Under the pieces are notes generated by a model that was given only the letters and a program-made list of their open reading frames with translations, did no database searches and was not told the origin of the DNA. Positions 1-8,857 of a stretch of 64,000 bases of DNA are shown one piece after another (the stretch's first letter is position 1; the number at the start of each line of letters is the position of its first letter). Origin of the DNA: Streptomyces albus subsp. albus (GTDB lineage: Bacteria; Actinomycetota; Actinomycetes; Streptomycetales; Streptomycetaceae); assembly GCF_000719865.1 (NCBI RefSeq), contig NZ_JOID01000008.1, forward strand, positions 124,001 to 188,000, written 5' to 3'. The position numbers were made by a program, and so were the translations under genes.

Positions 1-58
1 TGGTGGCGGGCTTGCGCGTGGTCGTGGCCGGCTTCTCGGCGGCCGGTGCGGTGGTCAC
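1..58 (-). CDS. 2-oxoacid dehydrogenase E1 beta subunit (5' end only)
   Basis: Only the first 19 codons are inside the window. A GTG start at 58 overlaps the TGA stop of the E1 alpha gene (GTGA), and the frame stays open to the window edge, beginning MTTAPAAEKPATTTRKPAT. E1 beta is inferred from position: in this family the beta gene directly follows alpha and the two form the thiamine-dependent decarboxylase. Nothing of the catalytic domain is visible, so the product name rests on context. Confidence 0.6.
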   Translation of the reverse strand, partial: MTTAPAAEKPATTTRKPAT

Positions 59-1236
59 CGGTGGTCCTCCCCCGTCTGCTCCGTGTGCTGGGTCTGCTCC
101 GTCTGCTCCGTCTCCTCGGCGGCGTCCAGCTCGGCGCGCAACTGTTCGGCCTGCTCGCGCAGTTGCGAGGTGCGCCGGGCGTAGACGTGCTCGAAGAGGT
201 CCATGGGCTCCGTCACCGGGTCCTCGTTCATCCGGGCCCGCAGGCCGGCGGCCATCTCCTCGGCCGCCTCCCGCGCGGCCGCCACGTCCTCGTCACCCAG
301 GTGCCCGGCCTCCCGCAACGCGCGCTCCAGCAGCGCTATCGGGTCGTGGGCGCGCCACACCTCGACCTCCTCCGCCTCCCGGTAGCGGGTCGCGTCATCG
401 GCGTTGGTGTGCGCCTCCATGCGGTAGGTGACGGCCTCGACGAGGGTGGGCCCGCCGCCGGCGCGTGCGCGCCGCACCGCCTCGTCCAGGACGGTGTGGA
501 CGGCGGCGACGTCGTTGCCGTCGACCAGGCGGCCGGGGATGCCATAGCCGACGCCCTTGTGCGCCAGGGAGGGCGCCGCGGTCTGCTTGGCGAGCGGTAC
601 GGAGATGGCGAAGCCGTTGTTCTGGACGAGGAAGACGACCGGGGCCCGCCAGACGGCGGCGAAGTTCAGCGCCTCGTGGAAGTCGCCCTCGCTGGTGCCG
701 CCGTCGCCCACCATGGCGAGCGCCACGACGTCGTCCCCCTTGAGGCGGGCGGCGTGCGCCAGGCCCACGGCGTGCGGGAGCTGGGTGGCCAGCGGGGTGG
801 ACAGCGGGGCCACCCGGTGCTCGCGGGGGTCGTAGCCGGTGTGCCAGTCGCCGCGCAGCAGGGTGAGGGCCTGGACGGGGTCGAGACCGCGGGCCACGGC
901 GGCGAGGGTGTCGCGGTAGCTGGGGAAGAGCCAGTCGCGCTCCGCCAGGACCTGGCCGGCGGCGACCTCGCACGCCTCCTGCCCGGTGCTGGACGGGTAG
1001 ACGGCGAGCCGGCCCTGCCGGGTGAGCGCGGTGGCCTGCGTGTTGTAGCGGCGGCCGCGCACCAGGGCGGCGTAGAGGCGCTTCAGGAGCTCCGGGTCGG
1101 CGTCGCGGGCCGCGGGCGTACCGAGCACGCGGAACGGCTCCCGGTCCGGCAGCAGGGGAGCGGGATCGGTGCGGGGCCGCCAGGCGGGCGGCGGGACCGG
1201 CCGGGGAGACGTGGCGGTCTGCTGCAGGACCGTCAT
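55..1236 (-). CDS. bkdA: 2-oxoacid (branched-chain/pyruvate-type) dehydrogenase E1 alpha subunit
   Basis: Thiamine-diphosphate-dependent E1 alpha subunit, which decarboxylates a 2-oxoacid and passes the acyl group to E2 lipoate. The 393-residue protein has the family core: AVYPSSTGQEA near residue 80, and the ThDP motif from GDGGTSEGDF to VFLVQNNGFAIS at about 175-208. The ATG at 1236 is preferred over longer frames because AGGAGGT lies 8 bases upstream. The stop overlaps the next gene, so alpha and beta are translationally coupled. A divergent Lrp/AsnC regulator, the arrangement of Streptomyces bkd loci, favours branched-chain 2-oxoacids, but a pyruvate or other substrate cannot be excluded from sequence alone. 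A TetR-type palindrome identical in architecture to the paa operators lies 82 bases upstream. Confidence 0.85.
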   Translation of the reverse strand: MTVLQQTATSPRPVPPPAWRPRTDPAPLLPDREPFRVLGTPAARDADPELLKRLYAALVRGRRYNTQATALTRQGRLAVYPSSTGQEACEVAAGQVLAERDWLFPSYRDTLAAVARGLDPVQALTLLRGDWHTGYDPREHRVAPLSTPLATQLPHAVGLAHAARLKGDDVVALAMVGDGGTSEGDFHEALNFAAVWRAPVVFLVQNNGFAISVPLAKQTAAPSLAHKGVGYGIPGRLVDGNDVAAVHTVLDEAVRRARAGGGPTLVEAVTYRMEAHTNADDATRYREAEEVEVWRAHDPIALLERALREAGHLGDEDVAAAREAAEEMAAGLRARMNEDPVTEPMDLFEHVYARRTSQLREQAEQLRAELDAAEETEQTEQTQHTEQTGEDHR

Positions 1237-1317
1237 GGACGAACACCTCCTGGACTGCCCCGGCGGGATGCGCCGGGGGGCGGGGGGCTTCGGACGCGGA
1301 GCGGGGTGGACTCCCCT

Positions 1318-1331
1318 ACCGATTGTTCGGT
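1318..1331. promoter_or_regulatory. PaaR-type palindrome between E1 alpha and lrp
   Basis: The site reads ACCGATTGTTCGGT, an ACCGA-N4-TCGGT inverted repeat. The same architecture occurs at 4181-4194 and 11770-11783 in front of the phenylacetate genes. It lies 82 bases upstream of the E1 alpha start and 103 bases upstream of the Lrp-family start. Assignment to the TetR protein encoded at 1986-2576 is inference from the shared motif. Confidence 0.55.
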
Positions 1332-1366
1332 CCGTCGGCACAGTTTGGCTACAGGCGGCCTCAGCC

Positions 1367-1375
1367 TGTGGACAA
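1367..1375. promoter_or_regulatory. DnaA-box-like site TGTGGACAA
   Basis: This is an exact match, reverse complement, to the Streptomyces-preferred DnaA box TTGTCCACA. It sits in the divergent E1 alpha/lrp region, 36 bases from the palindrome at 1318. It is a single site far from oriC and its function is unknown. Confidence 0.4.
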
Positions 1376-1433
1376 ACGGTTTTCCACGGCGTGGGATGTG
1401 CACAGGACGTCCAAGAGGGGGTGGCGCAGGGAA

Positions 1434-1925
1434 ATGCCGGCTGAACAGATGGCCCCCGGTGACGTGCCGAGGCCCCCCGCACGGCCGCTCGACTCCATCG
1501 ACCGCGACATCCTGCGGATCCTGCGCGCGGACGGCCGCGCCTCCATACGGTCCGTCGCCGAGCAGGTGCACGTCTCGCGCGCCAACGCCTACGCGCGGAT
1601 CAACCGCCTCGTCGAGGACGGGGTGATCCGCGGCTTCAGCGCCCGGGTCGACCAGGAGCGGGCCGGCCAGGGCGCGTCCGCGTACATCACCCTCAAGATC
1701 GTGCAGAACTCCTGGCGCCGGGTCCGCGAACAGCTGCAGGAACTGCCGGGGGCCGCCCACATCGCCCTGGTCAGCGGGGACTTCGACGTGCTGCTGCTGG
1801 TGCACACCGAGGACAACCGGGCGCTGCGGGAGCTGGTGCTCACCAGGATCCAGTCGATCCCGGAGGTGCTCAGCACCCGCACCCTGCTGGTCTTCGAGGA
1901 GACGGACCTCGGCCCCGAGCCGTAG
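1434..1925 (+). CDS. bkdR: Lrp/AsnC-family transcriptional regulator (BkdR-like)
   Basis: 163-residue Lrp/AsnC regulator. An N-terminal winged HTH begins at LDSIDRDILRILRADGRAS (about residues 18-65). A C-terminal ligand-sensing RAM domain follows (about 70-155), with the typical HIALVSGDFDVLLLV segment. ATG at 1434 is chosen because the family normally starts shortly before the LDxxDRxIL motif; the ribosome site (GCAGGG) is weak, and ATG at 1449 is an alternative. It is divergent from the E1 alpha gene. BkdR of Streptomyces is a known Lrp-type repressor of branched-chain dehydrogenase genes, so the same role is likely here, with an amino or keto acid as probable effector. The symbol is assigned by family and context, not by alignment. 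Confidence 0.8.
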   Translation: MPAEQMAPGDVPRPPARPLDSIDRDILRILRADGRASIRSVAEQVHVSRANAYARINRLVEDGVIRGFSARVDQERAGQGASAYITLKIVQNSWRRVREQLQELPGAAHIALVSGDFDVLLLVHTEDNRALRELVLTRIQSIPEVLSTRTLLVFEETDLGPEP

Positions 1926-1985
1926 CCCCGGCTCGCGCCCCGCGTGCCCGGCCGGAGCCGGAGCCGGCCGGGCCGGTCCGCTCGC

Positions 1986-2576
1986 TCAGGAGGTGCGCAG
2001 GCCGCCGAAGGCCATGAGCACCACCGCGTCCGCGACCCGCTCGCGCTCGGCCGCCCCGCCGCCGTCCGGGCGGTACCACTCCGCGATGGAATTGATCATG
2101 CCGAAGAGGAGCCGGGTGGCGAGCCGGGCGTCGAGGTCCTCGCGCAGATCGCCGTCCGCCGCCGCCTGCTTGAGCAGGGCCGCGACCCGCTGGTCGAACT
2201 CGCGGCGGCGCTCCATCGCCCAGCGCTCGGTGCCGGTGTTGCCGCGCACCCGCAGCAGCAGGGTGACGTACGGCAGTTCGGTCATCAGCACCTCGGCGGT
2301 GCGCCGGGTCACGTGCTCCAGCCGCCGCACCGCCCGGCCCTCCCGCGCGCCCGGTTCGTCGAGCACGGCGAACAGGCCGTCCAGCGCCCGGCTTATGGCC
2401 CGCCGCAGCAGTTCCTCCTTGCCGCGCACGTGGTGGTAGATCGACGACTTGGAGATCCCCGCGGCCTGCGAGAGGTGCTCCATGGAGGTGCCGTCGTAAC
2501 CGCGCTCGTTGAACACCCCGACGGCGACCGCGAGGAGCGACTCGGGCGTGTAGGTGTCGCGCTTGGCCATGGTCAT
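1986..2576 (-). CDS. paaR: TetR-family repressor, PaaR-like
   Basis: 196-residue TetR regulator. The N-terminal HTH is clear (GTSMEHLSQAAGISKSSIYHH, about residues 29-50), followed by an all-helical ligand domain. The ATG start forms an ATGA overlap with the stop of the 3-hydroxyacyl-CoA dehydrogenase gene, so the two are coupled; a second ATG lies 6 bases further on. Actinobacterial PaaR proteins are TetR-type repressors of phenylacetate genes relieved by phenylacetyl-CoA. Location in the paa cluster, and the three matching palindromes at 1318, 4181 and 11770, fit that role. The effector is inferred from the family. Confidence 0.8.
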   Translation of the reverse strand: MTMAKRDTYTPESLLAVAVGVFNERGYDGTSMEHLSQAAGISKSSIYHHVRGKEELLRRAISRALDGLFAVLDEPGAREGRAVRRLEHVTRRTAEVLMTELPYVTLLLRVRGNTGTERWAMERRREFDQRVAALLKQAAADGDLREDLDARLATRLLFGMINSIAEWYRPDGGGAAERERVADAVVLMAFGGLRTS

Positions 2577-4117
2577 GATTCAAGCAGGTTCTCTTCGGCG
2601 GCGGCCCGGCGGAGCAGGTACGGGGACGGGGCGTAGCGGCCGGTGGGGTGGACCCGGTCGAGGTTCCACAGGACGTTCCTCACCCAGCGGGCCCCCAGGG
2701 CCTCGCCCCACTCCAGCGGTCCGCGCGGGTAGTTCACGCCCAGCCGCATGGCGGTGTCGACGTCGCCGGCGCTCGCCACCCCGCGGCCCACCGCGTCGGC
2801 GGCGAAGTCCACGAGCATGGCGACCGTGCGGGCGACGATCAGGCCGGGTACGTCATCGATCACGCTGACCTGCTTGCCCAGCGCCTGGAACAGACCGATG
2901 GCCGCCGACACCGCCTCGGGGTCGGCCCGCTCCGAGGGGGCCAGCGCGACGCGGGCCGCGGTCCGGTAGTCCAGCGCCAGGTCGAACTTGATGTACGTGC
3001 CGGCCTGGTCGGTGGTGGCCGGGGAGCCGTCGGTCAGGGCGAGGCGGGTGCCGCCGGGCAGCGCGAGGAAGCCCTCCGGGGCGTACGGCGTCCGGTCCCG
3101 GGTGACCTCGATTCCGGCCTCCTCGATCAGCGCGCACAGGGCCGTCGCCGGCCCCAGGTCGCCGTGGACGGCGACCACGGCGGGGGCCTCGCAGGGCGGC
3201 GCGGTGTGCGGCGCGGGGCGCTCGGCGTCCGCCCCGTGGTCGTACCAGCCGCGGCCGGACTTGCGGCCGTGCAGCCCGGACTGCACCAGCCGCCGCTGGG
3301 CCAGGGAGGGCGTGAACTTCGGGTCACGGAAGAAGGATTCCCACACGGAGTGGGTGACGGCCTCGTTGACGTCCTGGCCGATGAGGTCGGTCAGTTCGAA
3401 CGGGCCCATCCGGAAGCCGCCGGACTCGCGCAGGACGGCGTCGAGGGTGGCCGGGTCGGCGGCCCGCTCCTCGTACACCCGGAACGCCTCGGCGTAGAAC
3501 GGGCGCGCGACCCGGTTCACGATGAAGCCGGGGGTGTCCGCGCAGCGCACCGGGGTCTTGCCCCAGGCCGCGGCCGTGGCGTACGCGCGGCCGGCCGCCG
3601 GGGCGTCGGTGGCGAAGCCGCTGACGACCTCGACGAGCGGCATGAGCGGCGCCGGGTTGAAGAAGTGCAGTCCGAGGAAGCGCCCCGGCAGCCGCAGGGC
3701 GCCCGCCACGGCGGTGACGGAGAGCGAGGAGGTGTTGGTCGCCAGGAGGCAGTCGTCCGCGACCACCTCCTCCAGGGCCGTGAACAGCTCCCGCTTGGCC
3801 CCGGCGTCCTCGGCGACGGCCTCCACGACGAGCGCGGCGTCGGCCAGTTCGGCGATCGAGGCGGCGGGGGTGAGGCGGGCGCGGGCCGCGTCGCGGTCGG
3901 CGGGCGCCATGCGCCCCTTGTCCACCAGCCGGCCGAGGCGCGCGGCGACGCCCTCCGCGGCCTCTGCGGCCCGGCCGGGCACGGCGTCGTACAGCTTGAC
4001 GGGATGGCCGGCCACGAGGGCGACCTGGGCGATGCCGGCGCCCATGGTGCCGGTGCCGACGACGGCGACCGTACGGTCCGTCCCGACGGGGTCCGGTGCC
4101 TGCCCGGCTGCGGTCAT
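2573..4117 (-). CDS. paaH: 3-hydroxyacyl-CoA dehydrogenase, phenylacetate pathway (PaaH type)
   Basis: NAD-dependent 3-hydroxyacyl-CoA dehydrogenase of 514 residues, acting on the 3-hydroxyadipyl-CoA step of phenylacetate breakdown. The N-terminal Rossmann motif GTGTMGAG lies near residue 22, the catalytic region GLHFFNPAPLMPLVEVV follows, and GKTPVRCADTPGFIVNRV marks the first C-terminal helical domain. A second, partial HCDH domain follows from about residue 370, giving the length typical of the PaaH subfamily rather than the 280-residue single-domain enzymes. ATG at 4117 is chosen over an upstream in-frame GTG because AAAGGGA lies 7 bases before it. It is co-transcribed with the tetR gene and divergent from paaN. 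Confidence 0.88.
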   Translation of the reverse strand: MTAAGQAPDPVGTDRTVAVVGTGTMGAGIAQVALVAGHPVKLYDAVPGRAAEAAEGVAARLGRLVDKGRMAPADRDAARARLTPAASIAELADAALVVEAVAEDAGAKRELFTALEEVVADDCLLATNTSSLSVTAVAGALRLPGRFLGLHFFNPAPLMPLVEVVSGFATDAPAAGRAYATAAAWGKTPVRCADTPGFIVNRVARPFYAEAFRVYEERAADPATLDAVLRESGGFRMGPFELTDLIGQDVNEAVTHSVWESFFRDPKFTPSLAQRRLVQSGLHGRKSGRGWYDHGADAERPAPHTAPPCEAPAVVAVHGDLGPATALCALIEEAGIEVTRDRTPYAPEGFLALPGGTRLALTDGSPATTDQAGTYIKFDLALDYRTAARVALAPSERADPEAVSAAIGLFQALGKQVSVIDDVPGLIVARTVAMLVDFAADAVGRGVASAGDVDTAMRLGVNYPRGPLEWGEALGARWVRNVLWNLDRVHPTGRYAPSPYLLRRAAAEENLLES

Positions 4118-4172
4118 GCGCACATCCCTTTCACCCGGGGACGAGGAGTTCTCCGGAGTTTTCCACAGCCCC

Positions 4173-4200
4173 TTGTCCCGACCGATCGTTCGGTTACTCT
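4173..4200 (+). promoter_or_regulatory. candidate paaN promoter with PaaR-type operator in the spacer
   Basis: The hexamers TTGTCC (4173-4178) and TACTCT (4195-4200) are separated by 16 bases. The spacer holds the perfect core palindrome ACCGATCGTTCGGT at 4181-4194. An operator placed between the -35 and -10 elements is a standard repression geometry. As I recall it, the core ACCGNNCGNNCGGT matches the PaaR operator described in corynebacteria. The promoter hexamers are read by eye. Confidence 0.6.
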
Positions 4201-4287
4201 AAAGCCGTTCCCGCATCCACACCCCACCGTCCCTCACGGAGCGCTCACGCGCGTCGTCATTCCGGCTCGACGAGGAGTTGGTCAGAC

Positions 4288-5985
4288 ATGGCCCCCCATC
4301 TCACCGCACACCAGCTCGCCGAGAGGCACCGCCCCACCCTCGACCGGGCCCTGGAGGCCGTCCGGACGCGGGCGTACTGGTCGCCCCACCCGGAGCACCC
4401 GAAGGCCTACGGGGAGAACGCCGCCGAGGAGGGCAAAGCGGCCTTCGAGGCGCTGCTCGGCCGCCGCCTGGAGCTGGACCAGCCGGGCACCGACGCCTGG
4501 ACGGGCGGCGAGGTTTCCCCGTACGGCATCGAGCTCGGCGTGGAGTACCCGCACCCCGACGCGGAGGTGCTGCTGCCGGCCATGCGGGCCGGCATGGGCG
4601 ACTGGCGGCGGGCCGGCGCGGAGACGCGCGCCCTGGTCTGCCTGGAGATCCTGGCCCGGATCAGCGCCCGCACCCATGAGTTCGCGCACGCCGTGATGCA
4701 CACCTCCGGCCAGGCCTTCCTGATGGCCTTCCAGGCCGGCGGCCCGCACGCCCAGGACCGGGGCCTGGAGGCGGTGGCGTACGCCTACGCCGAGCAGGTC
4801 CGGGTGCCGGAGCGCGCGGAGTGGTCCAAGCCGCAGGGCAAGCGCGACCCCCTCGAACTGACCAAGACCTTCACGCCCGTTCCGCGCGGTGTCTCGCTGC
4901 TCATCGGCTGCAACACCTTCCCCACCTGGAACGGCTACCCCGGTCTCTTCGCCTCCCTGGCCACCGGCAATCCGGTGCTGGTCAAACCGCATCCGCGGGC
5001 CGTCCTGCCGCTCGCCCTGACCGTGGTGGCGGCCCGGGAGGTGCTGGCGGAGGCCGGATTCGACCCCAATCTGGTGGCGCTGGCCGCGGAGCTTCCCGAG
5101 GAGGGCCTGGCGAAGACGCTGGCCACGCGCCCGGAGATCCGCATCATCGACTACACCGGCTCCTCGGCCTTCGGCGACTGGCTGGAGGAGAACGCCGTCC
5201 AGGCGCAGGTGTACACCGAGAAGGCCGGGGTCAACACGGTCGTCGTCGACTCGACCGACGACTACCGCGGCATGCTGGCCAACCTCGCCTTCTCCCTGTC
5301 CCTGTACAGCGGCCAGATGTGCACCACCCCGCAGAACTTCCTCATCCCGCGCGACGGCATCACCACGGACGCCGGGCCGAAGTCCTACGACGAGGTGGTG
5401 GCCGACCTGGCCGCCGCCGTGGACAAGCTCCTCGGTGACGACGCCCGGGCGAACGCCTTGCTCGGCGCCCTCGTCAATCCGCAGGTGGAGAAGCGCGTCG
5501 AGGAGGCCGGCGGGCTGGGCGGGACCGCTCTCGCCTCACGCCCGGTGACCAACCCGGAGTTCCCCGGTGCCACCGTCCGCACCCCGGTCGTGGTCAAGCT
5601 CGACGGCGCCCGGAAGCTGTGGGAGGGCAACGGGAACCGGCCGGCCTTCCTCAGCGAGTGCTTCGGCCCGGTCGCCTTCGCCGTCGCCGTGGACTCCACG
5701 GCCGACGGGGTCGAGCTGCTGCGCCGCACCGTCCGGGAGCACGGGGCGATGACCGTCGGCGCGTACACCACCTCCGAGGAGGTGGAGCGGCTGGTGGAGG
5801 ACGTCTGCCTGGAGGAGTGCGCCCAGCTGTCGCTCAACCTCACCGGCGGGGTGTACGTCAACCAGACCGCGGCCTTCTCCGACTTCCACGGCTCCGGCGG
5901 AAACCCGGCGGCGAACGCCGCGCTGTGCGACGCGGCCTTCGTGGCGAACCGCTTCCGTACGGTGGAGGTGCGCCGGCCCGCCTGA
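4288..5985 (+). CDS. paaN: PaaN-type aldehyde dehydrogenase, phenylacetic acid degradation
   Basis: 565-residue protein of the PaaN (PaaN_2) aldehyde-dehydrogenase-like family. Visible features are the NAD-binding/substrate region (LIGCNTFPTWNGYPGLFASLATGNPVLVKPHP, residues about 206-237), IIDYTGSSAFGDWLEENA, and the catalytic Cys345 in GQMCTTPQNF. In other bacteria PaaN/PaaZ oxidises the ring-opened aldehyde, which fits its place here. ATG at 4288 follows GAGGAG by about 10 bases. It is divergent from paaH-tetR and probably repressed through the 4181 palindrome. The ring-cleaving hydratase half of PaaZ is not present as a fused domain, so hydrolysis would need a separate enzyme. Confidence 0.88.
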   Translation: MAPHLTAHQLAERHRPTLDRALEAVRTRAYWSPHPEHPKAYGENAAEEGKAAFEALLGRRLELDQPGTDAWTGGEVSPYGIELGVEYPHPDAEVLLPAMRAGMGDWRRAGAETRALVCLEILARISARTHEFAHAVMHTSGQAFLMAFQAGGPHAQDRGLEAVAYAYAEQVRVPERAEWSKPQGKRDPLELTKTFTPVPRGVSLLIGCNTFPTWNGYPGLFASLATGNPVLVKPHPRAVLPLALTVVAAREVLAEAGFDPNLVALAAELPEEGLAKTLATRPEIRIIDYTGSSAFGDWLEENAVQAQVYTEKAGVNTVVVDSTDDYRGMLANLAFSLSLYSGQMCTTPQNFLIPRDGITTDAGPKSYDEVVADLAAAVDKLLGDDARANALLGALVNPQVEKRVEEAGGLGGTALASRPVTNPEFPGATVRTPVVVKLDGARKLWEGNGNRPAFLSECFGPVAFAVAVDSTADGVELLRRTVREHGAMTVGAYTTSEEVERLVEDVCLEECAQLSLNLTGGVYVNQTAAFSDFHGSGGNPAANAALCDAAFVANRFRTVEVRRPA

Positions 5986-6070
5986 ACCCGCACGTCCCGT
6001 GACTCCGCGGTCCGCGCGCCGCGGAGGCCGCGGGTGGCCGTTGCCCGGCTGCCCGCGGCCCGCGGCCCGC

Positions 6071-7183
6071 TCAGGGGGCGCGGAAGCCGATCGTCGGGGT
6101 GGCCCGGCGCAGCGGCCAGTCGGCGGTGCCCGCGGGCAGCAGGTCGTCGAGGAAGCGGTAGCGCCGCATCACCTCCTCGCTCTGCCCGCCGCACTTGATG
6201 GCGTACTGCCACCAGGCGGCGACCTCGGCCCAGCCGGGGGCGGAGAGCGATCCGCCGAAGTGCTGCACGGAGAGGGCGGCGGTGAGGTTGGCGAAGGCGA
6301 GCCGGTCGGTGAGCGGCCAGCCGGCCAGGGTGCCGGTGATGAAGCCGGCCATGAAGACGTCGCCCGCGCCGGTCGGGTCGAGGGCGTCCACGCGCAGGGC
6401 CGGCACATCGGCGCTCTCCCCGGTGAGCCCGTCGACGGCGACCGCGCCCGCGGCCCCCTTGGTGACCACCGCGACCGGCACCAGCTCCGCCAGCGCCCGC
6501 ACCGCCGCCTCGGGGCTGTCGGTGCGGGTGTAGTGCTGGGCCTCGGTGGCGTTGGGCAGAAAGGCGTGGCAGTGGGTGAGGTCGGCCAGGGTGTCCGGAT
6601 CCCAGACGCCGCTTCCGTCCCAGCCCACATCCGCGAAGATCTTGCTGCCCTCGCCATGGGCCCGGCGCACCCAGTCGTCCAGCCGCCGGCCCGGGTCCAG
6701 GGAGGCCACACAGGCCAGGGAGCGCGGCCGTTCGGCGACGCTGACGCAGGGGGTGGGCGCCGCGTGCCCGTGCGAGACCATCGTCCGCTCGCCCTCGTAC
6801 GCCATGGAGACGGTGACCGGCGAGTGCCAGCCGGGCGCGCGGTGGGAGGGCCCTAGGTCGATGCCCTCGCAGTCCGCGAGGCTCTCCCAGCAGTAGTCGC
6901 CGTAGACGTCGTCGCCGAAGGCCGCGGCCAGTGAGGTCCGCAGCCCGAGCCGGCGCAGCGCGGTGGCCATATTGGCCGCGCCGCCCGGGCTGGAGCCCAT
7001 ACCGCGGGCCCAGGTCTCGGTGCCCCGCACCGGCGCGTGGTCGAGCCCGGTGAAGACGATGTCGAGGAAGACGGTGCCGGTCAGGAAGACGTCCGTCACC
7101 GGGTCGTCCTCGCGCCGTACGGAGGCCAGCGGGTCCATCGGCGTCCGCGACGGCGCCGGATGGGCGGTTCCGGTGTTACTCAA
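6071..7183 (-). CDS. PfkB-family carbohydrate kinase
   Basis: 370-residue ribokinase/PfkB-fold sugar kinase. The N-terminal motif is GSSPGGAANMATALRRLG (about residues 62-80). The C-terminal ATP/anion-hole signature is DPTGAGDVF at 269-277, with the catalytic base Asp275. A TTG start at 7183 is used because GAGAGAGG lies 8 bases upstream; an ATG at 7138 has no ribosome site. It is divergent from a GH4 phospho-glycosidase, which suggests linked sugar metabolism, but the sugar substrate is not evident. It separates the two phenylacetate gene groups and has no obvious link to them. Confidence 0.82.
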   Translation of the reverse strand: MSNTGTAHPAPSRTPMDPLASVRREDDPVTDVFLTGTVFLDIVFTGLDHAPVRGTETWARGMGSSPGGAANMATALRRLGLRTSLAAAFGDDVYGDYCWESLADCEGIDLGPSHRAPGWHSPVTVSMAYEGERTMVSHGHAAPTPCVSVAERPRSLACVASLDPGRRLDDWVRRAHGEGSKIFADVGWDGSGVWDPDTLADLTHCHAFLPNATEAQHYTRTDSPEAAVRALAELVPVAVVTKGAAGAVAVDGLTGESADVPALRVDALDPTGAGDVFMAGFITGTLAGWPLTDRLAFANLTAALSVQHFGGSLSAPGWAEVAAWWQYAIKCGGQSEEVMRRYRFLDDLLPAGTADWPLRRATPTIGFRAP

Positions 7184-7427
7184 CGCTCGTGCCTCTCTCG
7201 CTGGGCCTGCTCACCGGGGCGCCTGTCCGCTCGTTCGCGCCGGATCCGGCGCGGCCTCCGGTGCCGTGCATCGTACGGCGGGGGGCCGCCCCCGTACCGG
7301 GCGTACGCGAGGACGGGCCCGGCACGGCGGCGAGGCGCGACGCCGGGCGCCGCGGACCCCGGGGGAAGGGCCGGGCAGGGCCTAGTGTGACGGACACCGT
7401 GCGAGGCGATGGGGAGGTTGTCCAGGC

Positions 7428-8834
7428 ATGAGTCCAGGCATGAGGCTGACCGTGCTGGGCGGTGGCGGATTCCGCGTACCGCTGGTGTACCGGGCGTTGC
7501 TCGGCGACAGCGGCGATCCGGCGGGCCGCTGCACCGAACTGGTCCTGTACGACACCGACCGCGGCCGGCTCGACGCGATCGGCGCCGTGCTCGCCCGCCA
7601 GACCGCGCTCCATGCCGAGGCCGGCGACGGACCCGGCGGCCCGGCCGGCCCCGCGCCCGCCGTCCGCCTCACCACCGACCTGGACGAGGCGCTGCGCGGC
7701 ACCGACTTCGTCTTCTCCGCCATCCGCGTCGGCGGCCTGGAAGGCAGGGTCCGCGACGAGCGGATCCCACTGACCGAGGGCGTGCTGGGCCAGGAGACGG
7801 TCGGCGCGGGGGGCGTGCTCTACGGGCTGCGCACCCTGCCCGTGGCGGTACGGATCGCCGAACGCGTCGCCGCCGTCGCCCCGGACGCCTGGGTCATCAA
7901 CTTCACCAATCCCGCGGGCATGGTCACCGAGGCCATGGGCCGGGTCTTCCGCGAACGGGGCCTGCCGGACCGGGTGATCGGCATCTGCGACTCCCCGGTG
8001 GGGTTGTGCCGGCGGGCCGCGCGCGCCGTCGGAGCCGACCCCGACCGCGCGGACTACGACTACGTCGGCCTCAACCATCTGGGCTGGCTGCGCCGGCTCA
8101 CCGTGGACGGCCGCGATCTGCTGCCCCGTCTGCTCGGCGACCGCGCCGCGCTGGAGTCCTTCGAGGAGGGGAAGCTCTTCGGCGCCGACTGGCTGCGGGC
8201 CCTCGGCGCGCTGCCCAACGAATATCTGCACTACTACTACTTCAACCGGGAGACGGTGGCATCCGTGACCGCCGCCGAGACGACCCGGGGCGAGTTCCTC
8301 CACCGCCAGCAGGCCCGCTTCTACGCCGGCGAGGCCGGCGCCGGAGCCGTCGGCGGGGCCGCGGGCGATCCGTACGAGGCCTGGGAGCGCACCCGTCTCG
8401 AACGCGAGGAGACGTACATGGCCGAGAGCCGGGAGGCGACCGGCGGCTGGCAGCGCGACAGCTGCGATCTCGACGGCGGCGGCTACGACCGGGTGGCGCT
8501 GGCCCTGATGCGCGCGATCGCCCGCAATGAGCGGACCAAGCTGATCCTCAACGTGCCCGGCCGCGGCGCGGTGCCGGCGCTCGACGCGGAGGCCGTGGTG
8601 GAGGTGCCGTGCCTGGTGGACGCGGGAGGCGCCCGGCCGCTGGCCACCGGCCCCGTGGCACCGGACCAGCTCGGGCTGATGCTGACCCTCAAGGCCGTGG
8701 AGCGGTCGGCGATCGAGGCCGCGGCGAGCGGCTCGCGCGCCGCCGCGCTGCGTGCGCTGGCCCTCCACCCGCTGGTGGACTCGGTCCGGGTGGCGGAGCG
8801 GATCCTGGACGCGGCGGGCGGTTTCCGCGGCTGA
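7428..8834 (+). CDS. family 4 glycoside hydrolase (6-phospho-beta-glucosidase type)
   Basis: 468-residue GH4 enzyme, the NAD- and metal-dependent glycosidase family. The N-terminal Rossmann segment is LTVLGGGGFRVPLVYRALL, followed by VINFTNPAGMVTEAM (about residues 155-170), the metal/substrate segment GICDSPVGLCRRAAR and DYVGLNHLGWLRRL. Such enzymes hydrolyse phosphorylated beta-glucosides in the cytoplasm. ATG at 7428 has GGGAGG 10 bases upstream; ATG at 7440 is an alternative that loses that spacing. The divergent PfkB kinase is a plausible functional partner. No phosphotransferase or ABC importer genes flank it, so the substrate is open. Confidence 0.85.
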   Translation: MSPGMRLTVLGGGGFRVPLVYRALLGDSGDPAGRCTELVLYDTDRGRLDAIGAVLARQTALHAEAGDGPGGPAGPAPAVRLTTDLDEALRGTDFVFSAIRVGGLEGRVRDERIPLTEGVLGQETVGAGGVLYGLRTLPVAVRIAERVAAVAPDAWVINFTNPAGMVTEAMGRVFRERGLPDRVIGICDSPVGLCRRAARAVGADPDRADYDYVGLNHLGWLRRLTVDGRDLLPRLLGDRAALESFEEGKLFGADWLRALGALPNEYLHYYYFNRETVASVTAAETTRGEFLHRQQARFYAGEAGAGAVGGAAGDPYEAWERTRLEREETYMAESREATGGWQRDSCDLDGGGYDRVALALMRAIARNERTKLILNVPGRGAVPALDAEAVVEVPCLVDAGGARPLATGPVAPDQLGLMLTLKAVERSAIEAAASGSRAAALRALALHPLVDSVRVAERILDAAGGFRG

Positions 8835-8857
8835 CCGCCCAGACCGCCCGGGCCGCC

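Noticed and set aside
46..1626. A 526-codon plus-strand frame opposite the E1 alpha gene
   Set aside because: It is a shadow of the real minus-strand gene and runs into the lrp gene in the wrong frame.
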